NCBI GenBank assembly: GCA_964503715.1
Contig: CAZDAD010000006.1
Coordinates: 1-53,128, forward strand
Direction: 5' to 3'
Source: JARIHD01 sp964503715
Lineage (GTDB): Bacteria > Patescibacteriota > Saccharimonadia > Saccharimonadales > UBA4665
Length of the DNA: 53,128 nucleotides
Each line of letters starts with the position of its first letter. Within the stretch, counting starts at the first letter, position 1. A program made the translations under genes and the position numbers. The notes beneath the pieces are model-generated. The model made no database searches, had not been told where the DNA came from, and saw only the letters and a list, made by a program, of their open reading frames with translations. Positions 25,055-33,596 of the stretch are shown piece by piece.

Positions 25055-26789
25055 TTTCCTTAGCCGCAGGTGGCATTTCAACGTTAATTTTTATCTTCTT
25101 GGTATCCTTTGGAACGGCCTTTACCCAGAATGGTGAATAAGTCACTTTAACTTCCGTAACCCCGGGGTATTGATTGATTAGCTCCTCGGCAGCGTTAGCC
25201 TTTTTGCCTGCAATCTGCTTTTTGAGCTCATCAACATTAAGAGCAGAGCCTGCAACGATATTTGAGCCAAAGCTAATCATTGCATCTTTGTCTGACTGAT
25301 TCTGCAATTTGAAGCTAGCGTTCTTTATGCCGTAGTCGAGTATTTTCTGCTTGGTCTTGTCAATCTTGTCAGCAACCTGTTCATCAACTATTTTCTTGAG
25401 GTCATCTTCCTTAAAGCCAAACATTGAGTAGGTTGCTTTCTGAGTGACCGTTACACTTGCGACTTCATCGCCTGCCTTGGCGCTAGCTGTCACGGCGGGG
25501 TCTAGCGTGGCAAAAGTATCATCAACTGCATAGTAGCCTTGGCCCTCAAGCTTCTGCTTAAGCTCAGTTTTAATTGCGGCAGTGTCATCTGAGCTAAGCT
25601 GCTGCTTGGCGCCATCAATGTCTGCCTGGGTTAGTATCTGGACAATTTCACTGGTTCCGCCCGACATCTTGGTGCCAACACCCGCAAGATTAGAATACCC
25701 TGCTACCGTAAACTTTGCACCTGAATCAATATTGTACTTCTCGCCACCCGTTTGAGCGGTTACCTTAACCGTGTCTGAAGCAAAAGCACCGTTTTTGCAC
25801 TGCCCACCGACCACAGTGGTCATTAGAACTAATTTTTCAGCCGTAATATACACTAGGCCATTACTTGACACACCAGTCCCCGCAGGAACGGTAACAATAG
25901 GCTTAGAGCAGTCGGTCAACGACAAAGTAACTGAACCAGTAGCCTTATCACCCTTGTCACGCTGACCAGTAGAGCTGGCTGTCTTAGTTGTGGTTTTGTC
26001 CGAAGTCACCCTCGAAGCGGGCAGTTTCTTGTCTTTGACATCAGCAGCATCCAGACTATCAACGAGCGTAATATCGGTATTCACAGCCACAGATGAGCTG
26101 TCAGTCTTTATGGCCACGTTAGATTTAGGCATCACAAAATACATGACATACCACAGGGCTATAATAGCCACCAGTGCTAGCCCAGCAAGCAATAAACCCA
26201 GTCGGAACTTATTGAAGTTCGGAACAGCTAACTTCTTATTCTTCTTGGGCTTTTCAGACTTACCATCAACAGCAGCTCTTTCACTAGGTTTATCATCCAC
26301 TTCATCAGTATCGTCGGCAACAGCCTCGTTTGACAGGTCAATTACTTCATCTTCAACTTCAGGCTTAGTAGCCGCAGTTGTGGCAGCACCAGCCGCCTCA
26401 GGTGCCATATAATCACCCACTGGCTTGGACATATCAATATCTGGCTCTTCACCAACAGATTCGACAACATCTTCATCGAGATCAACCGATTTTGGCGCAT
26501 CTGGGATAGTCGGTCTTGACTGTAGTGATTTGGCAACATACATACCAACAGCACCCGCCAAGGGCATCAGCGTCGATTCAGAGGTGATCAAAACAAGATG
26601 CTTTTTGGCATCGTCAGCCGTTCGCTTGAGTAGCTTCATATTGACGATACTTTGTAATACTGCGGCCCTCTTGGGGAGGACTAACGCAACTATCTTGTCC
26701 TCAGATGAACGAACATGATCAATTAACGCTGTTATCTCATCGTCGATATCAACGTAAATGACGTCTTTGCCTTTGTGTGTGCTAGCCAT
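25041..26789 (-). CDS. Uncharacterised single-pass membrane protein of the division/cell-wall gene chain
   Basis: A 582-residue protein with three parts. Residues 1 to 90 are a Rossmann-like domain (VIYVDIDDEITALIDHVR, then VALVLPKRAAVLQSIVNMKL) seen in Candidate Phyla and Chloroflexi proteins. Residues about 100 to 190 are an acidic, low-complexity linker, followed by a basic patch and a membrane helix at about 195 to 218. Residues 220 to 582 are a beta-rich outer domain with Ser/Thr/Asp content and one Cys pair. It follows the ftsA-like gene after 9 bases and overlaps ruvX. The topology suggests it links a cytoplasmic sensor to the cell envelope; the function is unknown. Confidence 0.75.
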   Translation of the reverse strand: MASTHKGKDVIYVDIDDEITALIDHVRSSEDKIVALVLPKRAAVLQSIVNMKLLKRTADDAKKHLVLITSESTLMPLAGAVGMYVAKSLQSRPTIPDAPKSVDLDEDVVESVGEEPDIDMSKPVGDYMAPEAAGAATTAATKPEVEDEVIDLSNEAVADDTDEVDDKPSERAAVDGKSEKPKKNKKLAVPNFNKFRLGLLLAGLALVAIIALWYVMYFVMPKSNVAIKTDSSSVAVNTDITLVDSLDAADVKDKKLPASRVTSDKTTTKTASSTGQRDKGDKATGSVTLSLTDCSKPIVTVPAGTGVSSNGLVYITAEKLVLMTTVVGGQCKNGAFASDTVKVTAQTGGEKYNIDSGAKFTVAGYSNLAGVGTKMSGGTSEIVQILTQADIDGAKQQLSSDDTAAIKTELKQKLEGQGYYAVDDTFATLDPAVTASAKAGDEVASVTVTQKATYSMFGFKEDDLKKIVDEQVADKIDKTKQKILDYGIKNASFKLQNQSDKDAMISFGSNIVAGSALNVDELKKQIAGKKANAAEELINQYPGVTEVKVTYSPFWVKAVPKDTKKIKINVEMPPAAKENGKP

Positions 26790-26798
26790 ATGCCTCTA

Positions 26799-28124
26799 TT
26801 ATACTCGTAACATTTTATCTATTTTCTCTCGAATCGAACCATTAGGGTCATCAGAATACTGAGCCGTGTCTAAACCAACCCTCAGCAGACCCATAGCAGT
26901 AATGAAAGTATGGTCGGTAATGTGGCCCGTGGTATCTGTAATACCCATAACCTGCTCAGGCTGGATATGCTGGATAATCGGTTTGCGCGTGAATGGCAGC
27001 TCAGTATACCAGTCACTCTGTTCGAGGGTGTCCATAAGCATATCTAGGCTTGAGCCACCGCCACATAGGAACAGCCTATTTGGCAGGTGGTCTAGCTTGG
27101 TGAACTCGCTCAAAGCAAGCTCTACTCCACTTACCCATACACCCAAAGTCTTGTCTAGGGCCGCCTCAACAGCAGGGACCTTGGCTTGTGGTGTTCGATT
27201 AGTTGACAGCCCAATTTTGAACTCTTCGGCCTGCAAAAAAGTCAGGTTAAGCTCACGCTCAATGGAACGAGAGAAGGCTCGCCCGCCTATGCCAAACATC
27301 TTAGTACCTTGAACACCACCGTCATTGACCACAGCAATATCTGTAGTTCCACCACCAACGTCCATTAGGATCGCACTCATACTAGCGTTGGCATCGTTGC
27401 CGATAACTGCTCGAGCAACCGCAAAAGGCTCGGCTGCAACAGCCAATAAGTCTAGGTCAAGCTGCTGAGCAGTACGTTCTAGCGCCCCAATGTGAATCAT
27501 CGGCGCAAAAGCCGTATAGAGCTGAACCACTACATCTTTACCCTGGAAACCAACTGGGCTGGTAACCTTGTAACCATCGATTTCAATGCCTACCAAGGCA
27601 CTGTTAACCAGACGAACTTCAACCTGCTTACCACCAAGTTCCCATGACAGGAGCTTTTTGGCTCTAGTGGCTGCCCTATCTTGAACCAGCTTGATAATTT
27701 TTTCGACTTCGGCTATATCCATTGGCTTGTCAGGATTCTTGCGAGCCACACGAACGGTAATAGTAGTTCCTTTCACGAGTTCGCCCGCAATACCAATAAC
27801 CGCCGTACGCACACTAACGCCTGCTTCATTCTCGGCTTGTTCAAGTGCTTCGTTGCAATTGGCCACCACGCTAGCTATGTCAGCTATCGCACCAGCCTGC
27901 ATGTCACTAAGCTCCTGATGAGCCCGCCCAACACCAACAATTTCTATTTTGTCCTCACTAACCTTGCCGATTAGCGCCTTGACGAATTCGGTACCAATAT
28001 CAAGACCCACTATATATTGTGGCTCTGTAGAATCCTTCTCGCTAGCCTTCTTGTTGGCCTCACGAGCTTTGCTGGTAACAAAATCAACTGCCGACTGGCT
28101 CAATGACTTAATTTTACTAAGCAT
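26799..28124 (-). CDS. Actin-like ATPase, FtsA/PilM type
   Basis: The 441-residue protein has the actin/Hsp70 ATPase motifs: phosphate 1 as YIVGLDIGTEFVKALIG near residue 40, phosphate 2 as ILMDVGGGTTDIAVV, and adenosine motif RLFLCGGGSSLDML. Between them is an SHS2-like insertion (GIAGELVKGTTITVRV) as in FtsA. A basic N-terminal helix is present, but the C-terminal membrane-targeting helix of FtsA is only weakly matched (SIREKIDKMLRV). FtsA tethers FtsZ; PilM serves type IV pili. No ftsZ or pil gene adjoins it. A TTG at 28136 is in frame, but the ATG at 28124 is used here. Confidence 0.85.
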   Translation of the reverse strand: MLSKIKSLSQSAVDFVTSKAREANKKASEKDSTEPQYIVGLDIGTEFVKALIGKVSEDKIEIVGVGRAHQELSDMQAGAIADIASVVANCNEALEQAENEAGVSVRTAVIGIAGELVKGTTITVRVARKNPDKPMDIAEVEKIIKLVQDRAATRAKKLLSWELGGKQVEVRLVNSALVGIEIDGYKVTSPVGFQGKDVVVQLYTAFAPMIHIGALERTAQQLDLDLLAVAAEPFAVARAVIGNDANASMSAILMDVGGGTTDIAVVNDGGVQGTKMFGIGGRAFSRSIERELNLTFLQAEEFKIGLSTNRTPQAKVPAVEAALDKTLGVWVSGVELALSEFTKLDHLPNRLFLCGGGSSLDMLMDTLEQSDWYTELPFTRKPIIQHIQPEQVMGITDTTGHITDHTFITAMGLLRVGLDTAQYSDDPNGSIREKIDKMLRV

Positions 28125-28135
28125 AATCGCTATCA

Positions 28136-28144
28136 ATTATAACA
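28136..28144 (-). promoter_or_regulatory. Extended -10 promoter of the ftsA-like gene
   Basis: TGTTATAAT on the minus strand, with TTCTTA 16 bases upstream as a possible -35, lies 11 bases before the ATG at 28124. The mRNA leader would be about five bases long. Confidence 0.55.
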
Positions 28145-28177
28145 TGCCGCCCACATATAAGAACGACGTTTTACTCC

Positions 28178-30058
28178 TTATTGCAAGACGGCTTTTATAC
28201 GTCTAATACCTGCTGACGAAGATTCTTCTTTGGCTATCTTAAACCTCTTACCGTCGTCACCCAATTGACCAGTGTGATCAACGTGTGGGCCACCGCAAAT
28301 TTCTAGAGAGGCAATATTCTCGTCAGGCCCCATCTGATATACCTTAACAGTTTCGTCGTACCTTTCACCAAATGGCCCAATAGCTCCCATATCTAGGGCT
28401 TCCTGAGTAGGATAAAGCGTAAATTTAACAGGCAAATCGTCATCAATCCAGCCATTCACTAGATCCTCTACCTGCTGCCGTTCCTCATCTGTCATTTTGC
28501 CGTCATGGTTGTAGTCAAAGCGCAGACGTTCCTCTGTTATGTTACTGCCGTGCTGGCGTAGTTCGGTACCATAAACCTTACGCAGTGCGGACTGCAAAAG
28601 GTGTGTAGCCGTGTGATAACGCATGTGCTGCAAAGTCTTACCACCCAAACCACCCTTGAAAGTTCCCTTGGCGGCTGTCTGCGAACGTTCACGTTGCTCG
28701 GCCATCTTGGTATCGAATTGCTCGCGCCAATTATCGGCCACAGTAATACTACGCTTATAGGCCTCCTCAACAGATAATTCGACCGGGAAACCGTAGGTAT
28801 CGTACAGGGTAAATATCTCCTCGCCAGTTAGGCCGTTTTCGGCGCACTTTTCTAGCTCACGCAAACCCTTACGCAAAGTCTGACGAAAAGCTTTTTCCTC
28901 TTTGGCCAGAACAGCAATGATTGTTGCTTCATTCTCCATGACCTCTGGATAATCATTGCGGTACATACCCGTCACAATTGGCACAATCTGCTCCAAGAAG
29001 TTTTGTTCAATACCTAGATCGAATGAGTAGCGGATAGCACGCCTAATCAATCGGCGCATGACATACCCCTGTTCTTTATTGCTAGGCACACAGCCATCTA
29101 CGGCCAGAAAAGTTGCAGCTCTTAAGTGGTCGGCAATTACCCGCATGCTTTCTTGGTGCGAGTCGTATTTCTTGCCACTGGTTTTTTCAAGCCTCTCAAT
29201 CACAGGATACATTAGGCTAATCCTGTAAACATCAGGATCGTTCAAAGCGGCAGCGGCAATGCGCTCCAGGCCAGAACCGTGGTCAATATTTGGCTTTTCG
29301 AGTGGTTCAAACTCGCCGTCGGCGACTTTTTTGTAGGCCATAAAGACATTGTTACCAATCTCCATGAAACGCCCGCAGTCACAATTTGGATGACATTTTT
29401 CACCAAATTCAGGGTTATGAGGCACATCGAACTCATAGAACATCTCACTATCAGGGCCACAGGGGTCGCCAATAGGTGTTGACTCAGGTTTACCATTACG
29501 GCTCCACCAGTTCTTACTACCATCATAATAAAAAATGCGTTCGCCAGGGTTTATGCCCTTAGCCGCCCCCTGCTCTTCGGAACCAATATCAGCCTGCTTA
29601 CACTCAATGCCCTTGGACTCAAACAGCCTCTGCCAAACAGCCGCCGCTTCTTCGTCTTTGGGTATGCCATATTCTGGTGCACCGATAAAACAAGTTATAT
29701 ATAGTTTGGAAGGGTCGAGCTTGACTATATCAGTAAGATATTCCCACATCCATTCAATTTGCTGTTCCTTGAAATAATCGCCAAGCGACCAGTTACCGAG
29801 CATCTCAAAAAAAGTTGTGTGACGATTGTCGCCTATGTCATCAATATCTTGGGCACGCAAACAAGTCTGGCTGTCTACAATACGAACGCCCTTGGGATGA
29901 CTCTCGCCCAAGAGATACGGAATCATCGGCTGCATTCCTGAGCCAGTAAATAGTGTGGTCGGGTCGCCATCTAATACTAGCGGCGCACGCTTGATAACCT
30001 CATGGCCACGCTGTCTAAAGAATTCAAGATATGAGTTGCGAATGTCTTGTGCATTCAT
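28178..30058 (-). CDS. alaS: Alanyl-tRNA synthetase, short form without C-Ala domain
   Basis: A 626-residue AlaRS. The N-terminal class II catalytic core has RNSYLEFFRQRGHEV, TTLFTGSGMQPM, the TTFFEMLGNWSLGDYF motif, DHGSGLERIAAA, and helical tRNA-recognition segments. The editing domain has HTATHLL (metal-binding His pair) and CGGPHVDHTG. The protein ends soon after GIRRIKAVLQ, so the C-Ala dimerisation/tRNA-elbow domain of the usual 870-residue enzyme is missing. A frame to 30100 exists, but AAAGGAGG stands before the ATG at 30058. Expression appears to be controlled by the T-box leader upstream. Confidence 0.96.
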   Translation of the reverse strand: MNAQDIRNSYLEFFRQRGHEVIKRAPLVLDGDPTTLFTGSGMQPMIPYLLGESHPKGVRIVDSQTCLRAQDIDDIGDNRHTTFFEMLGNWSLGDYFKEQQIEWMWEYLTDIVKLDPSKLYITCFIGAPEYGIPKDEEAAAVWQRLFESKGIECKQADIGSEEQGAAKGINPGERIFYYDGSKNWWSRNGKPESTPIGDPCGPDSEMFYEFDVPHNPEFGEKCHPNCDCGRFMEIGNNVFMAYKKVADGEFEPLEKPNIDHGSGLERIAAAALNDPDVYRISLMYPVIERLEKTSGKKYDSHQESMRVIADHLRAATFLAVDGCVPSNKEQGYVMRRLIRRAIRYSFDLGIEQNFLEQIVPIVTGMYRNDYPEVMENEATIIAVLAKEEKAFRQTLRKGLRELEKCAENGLTGEEIFTLYDTYGFPVELSVEEAYKRSITVADNWREQFDTKMAEQRERSQTAAKGTFKGGLGGKTLQHMRYHTATHLLQSALRKVYGTELRQHGSNITEERLRFDYNHDGKMTDEERQQVEDLVNGWIDDDLPVKFTLYPTQEALDMGAIGPFGERYDETVKVYQMGPDENIASLEICGGPHVDHTGQLGDDGKRFKIAKEESSSAGIRRIKAVLQ

Positions 30059-30077
30059 TGTTGCCTCCTTTGGCACT

Positions 30078-30132
30078 AAAAAAGCCTCGTGCCAAACCAT
30101 TAAAAATTAATTGGTCTGACAAGAACGAGGCT
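30078..30132 (-). terminator. Regulated terminator of the alaS T-box leader
   Basis: On the minus strand AGCCTCGT and ACGAGGCT pair around an inner AT-rich stem (ACCA..TGGT), followed directly by TTTTTT. The 5' arm begins next to the T-box sequence, so antiterminator and terminator would compete. Confidence 0.85.
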
Positions 30133-30332
30133 GCTCGTGGTACCATCTTGTCTTTGCTAGCTCATCGCTGAGGTAGCCTCTTTGACTAATCGCTTAGCCA
30201 TCCGATAACGGCGGATCCGACACTGCTCATCGCAGGTAGCTCATGGGTGGCTCGTAATCGGGTCGTTATCTGCTTGCAGCACCGCAGACTCTCTTTGGAA
30301 CGATTACCGATACTGTTCCCAGTCATCGCTTT
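30078..30332 (-). promoter_or_regulatory. T-box riboswitch (tRNA-Ala sensing) in the alaS leader
   Basis: The leader shows the T-box order. The Stem I base has the GCGATGA kink-turn-like segment (30329-30323). Its upper stem is GTAATCG/CGATTAC (30307-30301 with 30260-30254). The distal AG bulge is AGAGAG at 30294-30289, followed by TCTGCGGTGCTGCAAGCAGA. The candidate specifier codon GCC (Ala) is at 30251-30249. A stem III-like hairpin is near 30160. The T-box core GATGGTACCACGAGC is at 30147-30133. Its TGGT would pair with ACCA at the end of tRNA-Ala. A terminator follows, then AAAGGAGG. Uncharged tRNA-Ala should favour alaS expression. This stretch, from 30059 to 30446, holds no protein gene. 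Confidence 0.9.
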
Positions 30333-30338
30333 GGCTGT

Positions 30339-30367
30339 AGTTTATGATAATGGTGCGCTTATGTCAA
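30339..30367 (-). promoter_or_regulatory. Promoter of the alaS T-box transcript
   Basis: A perfect TTGACA (30367-30362) and TAAACT (30344-30339) are separated by 17 bases on the minus strand; transcription would begin at about 30332, just before Stem I. Confidence 0.7.
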
Positions 30368-30446
30368 TCTGTTGTCCTGATCCAACACAGTGGAGCCTGG
30401 AGTATAGCCAATATTAATCTACTATTTTATGACCATGGGCTAACGG

Positions 30447-31493
30447 TTAAACCACAATACCGCCGCCCACAACTCTATCACCCTCGTATATCACTGCCGA
30501 CTGTCCAGGAGTGATAGCTCTAACATCACTACCCAATTTGAGGTGAACATTGCCACTATCCCGAATCTCAAAATCTTCGACACCCACCAAGTCAGCTCTG
30601 TAACGAGTTCGGACGTTATACTCACAGTCAGCGACTAGTTGGCCATTGATGTAGTGCATCGAGGTTAGCTCTAGTTCTCCACGCCACAAACGATTGTCTT
30701 GCAAATCAGTCGTCACATAGACCTCGTTTTTGTCCATATTTTTGCCAATCACGTAATACGGCAGCCCGCCGCCCACGTCCAAACCATGCCTTTGACCGAT
30801 GGTGTAGAAGAGAGCTCCATCGTGTTCGCCAATCACCGCCCCTGTTTGGTCGATAATATTGCCAGCCTCTGTATCGACAAATTGCTCCAGAAATTCTCTT
30901 ATACCAACCTTGCCAACAAAACAAATCCCTTGGCTATCTTTCTTTTCGGCGGTTGCCAAACCGTACTTACGAGCCAACTCGCGGACCTCAGGCTTGTTGA
31001 GTTCACCGATTGGCATTAGGCTCTTACGCAGTGCATCCTGAGTCACACGGTACAAGAAATAGCTTTGATCTTTATTGCAATCAACACCTGTCAGCAGCTG
31101 GCCGTCTTTGACTCTAGCATAATGGCCCGTAGCAATCATGTCAGCTCCATCGTCCAGCGCAGCCTGCAAGAACAGCTTAAACTTAACCTCTTGGTTACAC
31201 ATGATGTCGGGATTAGGCGTCAGGCCTGCTTTGTAGCCTTCTATCATGTAGTCCACTACACGTTCACGGTATTCTTTTTCGAAGTCGTACATCTTGAACG
31301 GTATACCCAGCTGAACGGCAACCCGCTTGGCGTCCTGGTAATCTTCTTTCCACGGACAATCGAAGCCCGGTAGGTCCTGGCTCCAATTCTTCATATAAAC
31401 ACCCGTCACGTCGTAACCCTGCTGCTTGAGCAGCGCTGCCGTGACTGAGCTATCTACTCCACCAGACATACCAACAAATACTTTTTTTGCCAT
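30447..31493 (-). CDS. mnmA: tRNA-specific 2-thiouridylase MnmA
   Basis: A 348-residue PP-loop enzyme: GMSGGVDSSVTAALL (ATP-binding loop) at residues 8 to 22, PNPDIMCNQEVKF with the first catalytic Cys, TGHYARV, and DSQGICFVGKV with the second Cys near 195; the C-terminal beta-barrel ends the protein. It adds sulfur to wobble uridine 34 of tRNAs for Lys, Glu and Gln. The sulfur source is probably the IscS-type desulfurase encoded at 44037. An extended -10 box 10 bases upstream suggests a very short leader. Confidence 0.96.
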   Translation of the reverse strand: MAKKVFVGMSGGVDSSVTAALLKQQGYDVTGVYMKNWSQDLPGFDCPWKEDYQDAKRVAVQLGIPFKMYDFEKEYRERVVDYMIEGYKAGLTPNPDIMCNQEVKFKLFLQAALDDGADMIATGHYARVKDGQLLTGVDCNKDQSYFLYRVTQDALRKSLMPIGELNKPEVRELARKYGLATAEKKDSQGICFVGKVGIREFLEQFVDTEAGNIIDQTGAVIGEHDGALFYTIGQRHGLDVGGGLPYYVIGKNMDKNEVYVTTDLQDNRLWRGELELTSMHYINGQLVADCEYNVRTRYRADLVGVEDFEIRDSGNVHLKLGSDVRAITPGQSAVIYEGDRVVGGGIVV

Positions 31494-31503
31494 GATATGT
31501 TGT

Positions 31504-31512
31504 ATTTTAACA
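31504..31512 (-). promoter_or_regulatory. Candidate extended -10 promoter of mnmA
   Basis: TGTTAAAAT on the minus strand ends 10 bases before the ATG at 31493; the transcript leader would be about four bases. No clear -35 hexamer. Confidence 0.4.
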
Positions 31513-31527
31513 GATTGAGGCTAGATA

Positions 31528-32442
31528 TTATTCCCAGCGATTTTTCTGAGCTTCGAGATGCTTGCGTAGGGCAGCCAGCTCATAGCGTCGACCAAGCCAA
31601 AAACTAGACAAAATTAGGGGGATGCTAATAAGGACAGGTAGCCACATGACTCTGGCCACAACTACCTGCTCTTTTTGAGCAGACGTACCACCTGTGGACT
31701 TGGAGTTTATGGCACCGTTGGCTGTTGCCACAAGCTGCAAATAAGCGGCAATGCCGTTTTTGTCGGTGGCCTTAACTACTACTTTGTAGATACCAGCCTT
31801 GTCGTATGTATGGTTCAGCTCGATAGTACCAGTAAAAGGAGTACTCATTAGTCCCAACGGACTACCATCGCCCCAGTCGATACTTATGGCATACGGACCA
31901 TTGCCGCCTTTTAAGATAATAGGCCATGTGAGTTTCTTGCCAGGATCAGCACCACGCTGAGCGTAGTTACTGGTTAGTGAAATAAGATCACCATCAAAAG
32001 GGTTGTATTGCTTATCATTGAACGAAACAGTCACGATATTTGAGTCAGGCCCTGCTTGATCTAGGGAGTCGAAAATCCTAGCCACCAGATCATTGCGACC
32101 CGACAATAAATCTGCCTGCATGGTATAGCTTCCGCCCTCACATTGAGCTGAGCCAACAAAGACACCATTCGCAAAAAGCTTGACTATCATACCCGTAGTA
32201 CACAGACCACTAACGGTTATTGGTAGAGCATCAAATGATTGACCGCTCCTAGGAGTAGCAATTGTGGCAGCGTTTTTGGGAGGGGCAGATGGTATAGTTC
32301 CCTCAACACCTATAGAACCCTGCTGGGGGTTTTCTACTGGCGGAGCAGCGTAGACCCTCATATTTGAAGCCACAACGGACACACCAAACAGTAAACAGGT
32401 CAATGCAGCTAAGATTTTATTTTGTTTGAGGCAGAGATTCAT
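31528..32442 (-). CDS. Secreted, C-terminally anchored PKD-like surface protein
   Basis: The 304-residue protein has an N-terminal signal peptide (ILAALTCLLFGVSVVASNMRV, ending near AYAAPP), an Ig-like region with a Cys pair (residues about 60 to 140), a PKD-like domain with YAISIDWGDGSP and ELNHTYDKAGIYKVVVKATD (about 170 to 235), and a C-terminal membrane helix (WLPVLISIPLILSSFWLG) followed by a basic cytoplasmic tail. It is the last gene of the surface locus, 53 bases after the DUF916-like gene. It has AGGAAA before the ATG. Confidence 0.8.
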   Translation of the reverse strand: MNLCLKQNKILAALTCLLFGVSVVASNMRVYAAPPVENPQQGSIGVEGTIPSAPPKNAATIATPRSGQSFDALPITVSGLCTTGMIVKLFANGVFVGSAQCEGGSYTMQADLLSGRNDLVARIFDSLDQAGPDSNIVTVSFNDKQYNPFDGDLISLTSNYAQRGADPGKKLTWPIILKGGNGPYAISIDWGDGSPLGLMSTPFTGTIELNHTYDKAGIYKVVVKATDKNGIAAYLQLVATANGAINSKSTGGTSAQKEQVVVARVMWLPVLISIPLILSSFWLGRRYELAALRKHLEAQKNRWE

Positions 32443-32495
32443 AAAGTCAGTTTCCTGCCTTAATTATATTTTGCTTACGCCAATTCGGCAAAAAA

Positions 32496-33551
32496 TTAGT
32501 GCCTGTAATGTCGCTTACTGAAGGCACGGCGGGCCAGCCAGACAAATACTGCAATTAATATCGCCAAAGCAACCAACACCACAACTGACCACCATGGGAA
32601 ATACCAGAATGATGCTGCAGCATATATATCCTGAGTATTGTTGCCATTTGCTCCATAGAACAACGACAAGTTGGCCGTATAACGGCCTGGCCATAAGCCT
32701 GGATTATCACACTTCTGAGTCTGAGCAGCATTGGCATTTTGAGCCTGCGCATCAGCAGTATCGGCTTTTATGCAGACCTGTACACGACGAGTCTGGCCAA
32801 TAAGTGTTAGCTGTCTTTTAGGGTTAACATTAGCAATTTCCTTGGTAGTTTTGCCAAAGATATTCTTAATCAAGATACTTCCACTTGGTGACTCAGCAAC
32901 ATTACCTTCGTTTTGCAGGCGATAAGCAAATTCTTTCGGAGAACTGCCAAGGTAGAATGACTTGAATTTGCCATTTGTTAGGTCAGCGTTAGATTCCCAA
33001 GCACCAAACTGCTTGAGAGTGAGCTTTTCCTTGGTCTGACCAGGTACGGTCACAAAAATCAGGCTAGCTGTCGAAGCGGCAATATTAACCCGCTGCTTGG
33101 TCTCTGGGTTGACAGCCACGTAGCGTACAGCGCTGTAGTAGCTACCTGCGCCTTGGTTCTTGGGGATAGTTACCGTGATAGGAATATAGGTAGACTTACC
33201 GGGCTCAACGCTCACTTCATTCTGCACCTTAGTGAATGGTTTAATAGACCAAGCGGTCTCGGGAACTTTTTCGTCTAGAGAGATAGCAGGTACACCAGTC
33301 TCATTTTGGGCGCCAAAGTCGACTATAGACACCTGTACTTCGAGGGCCTGCGTCAGACTAAGGTTACTAATATAGAGCTTGTCACTATATGATTCACCAG
33401 GCTTAACAGTAAAATCACGCCTAGGTGATATGCCCAAACCGTTGGACTGAGTCCTCTCGGCAGCCATTACTGATACTGGTAGCATTGAAGCTATCGTTAG
33501 AGCCAGTGTTGCAGCGAACAGCGGCATTAGGCGTAGTATTTTCTTGATCAT
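32496..33551 (-). CDS. DUF916-like (WxL-interacting type) membrane-anchored protein
   Basis: The 351-residue protein has a signal peptide (LFAATLALTIASMLPVSVMA), an N-terminal DUF916-like domain (GISPRRDFTVKPGESYSDKL, ISNLSLTQALEVQVSIVDFG, and STYIPITVTIPKNQGAGSYY), a second beta domain, a disulfide-type Cys pair in the 260s, and a C-terminal membrane helix (WWSVVVLVALAILIAVFVWL) with a basic tail. In Firmicutes and Actinobacteria such proteins sit with WxL surface proteins and hold them at the wall. Here it is encoded directly next to three secreted paralogues, suggesting a similar job. Confidence 0.8.
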   Translation of the reverse strand: MIKKILRLMPLFAATLALTIASMLPVSVMAAERTQSNGLGISPRRDFTVKPGESYSDKLYISNLSLTQALEVQVSIVDFGAQNETGVPAISLDEKVPETAWSIKPFTKVQNEVSVEPGKSTYIPITVTIPKNQGAGSYYSAVRYVAVNPETKQRVNIAASTASLIFVTVPGQTKEKLTLKQFGAWESNADLTNGKFKSFYLGSSPKEFAYRLQNEGNVAESPSGSILIKNIFGKTTKEIANVNPKRQLTLIGQTRRVQVCIKADTADAQAQNANAAQTQKCDNPGLWPGRYTANLSLFYGANGNNTQDIYAAASFWYFPWWSVVVLVALAILIAVFVWLARRAFSKRHYRH

Positions 33552-33596
33552 TAACCCCTCGCTATTGTTGATTTAACCTTAACCATAATTCTACCA

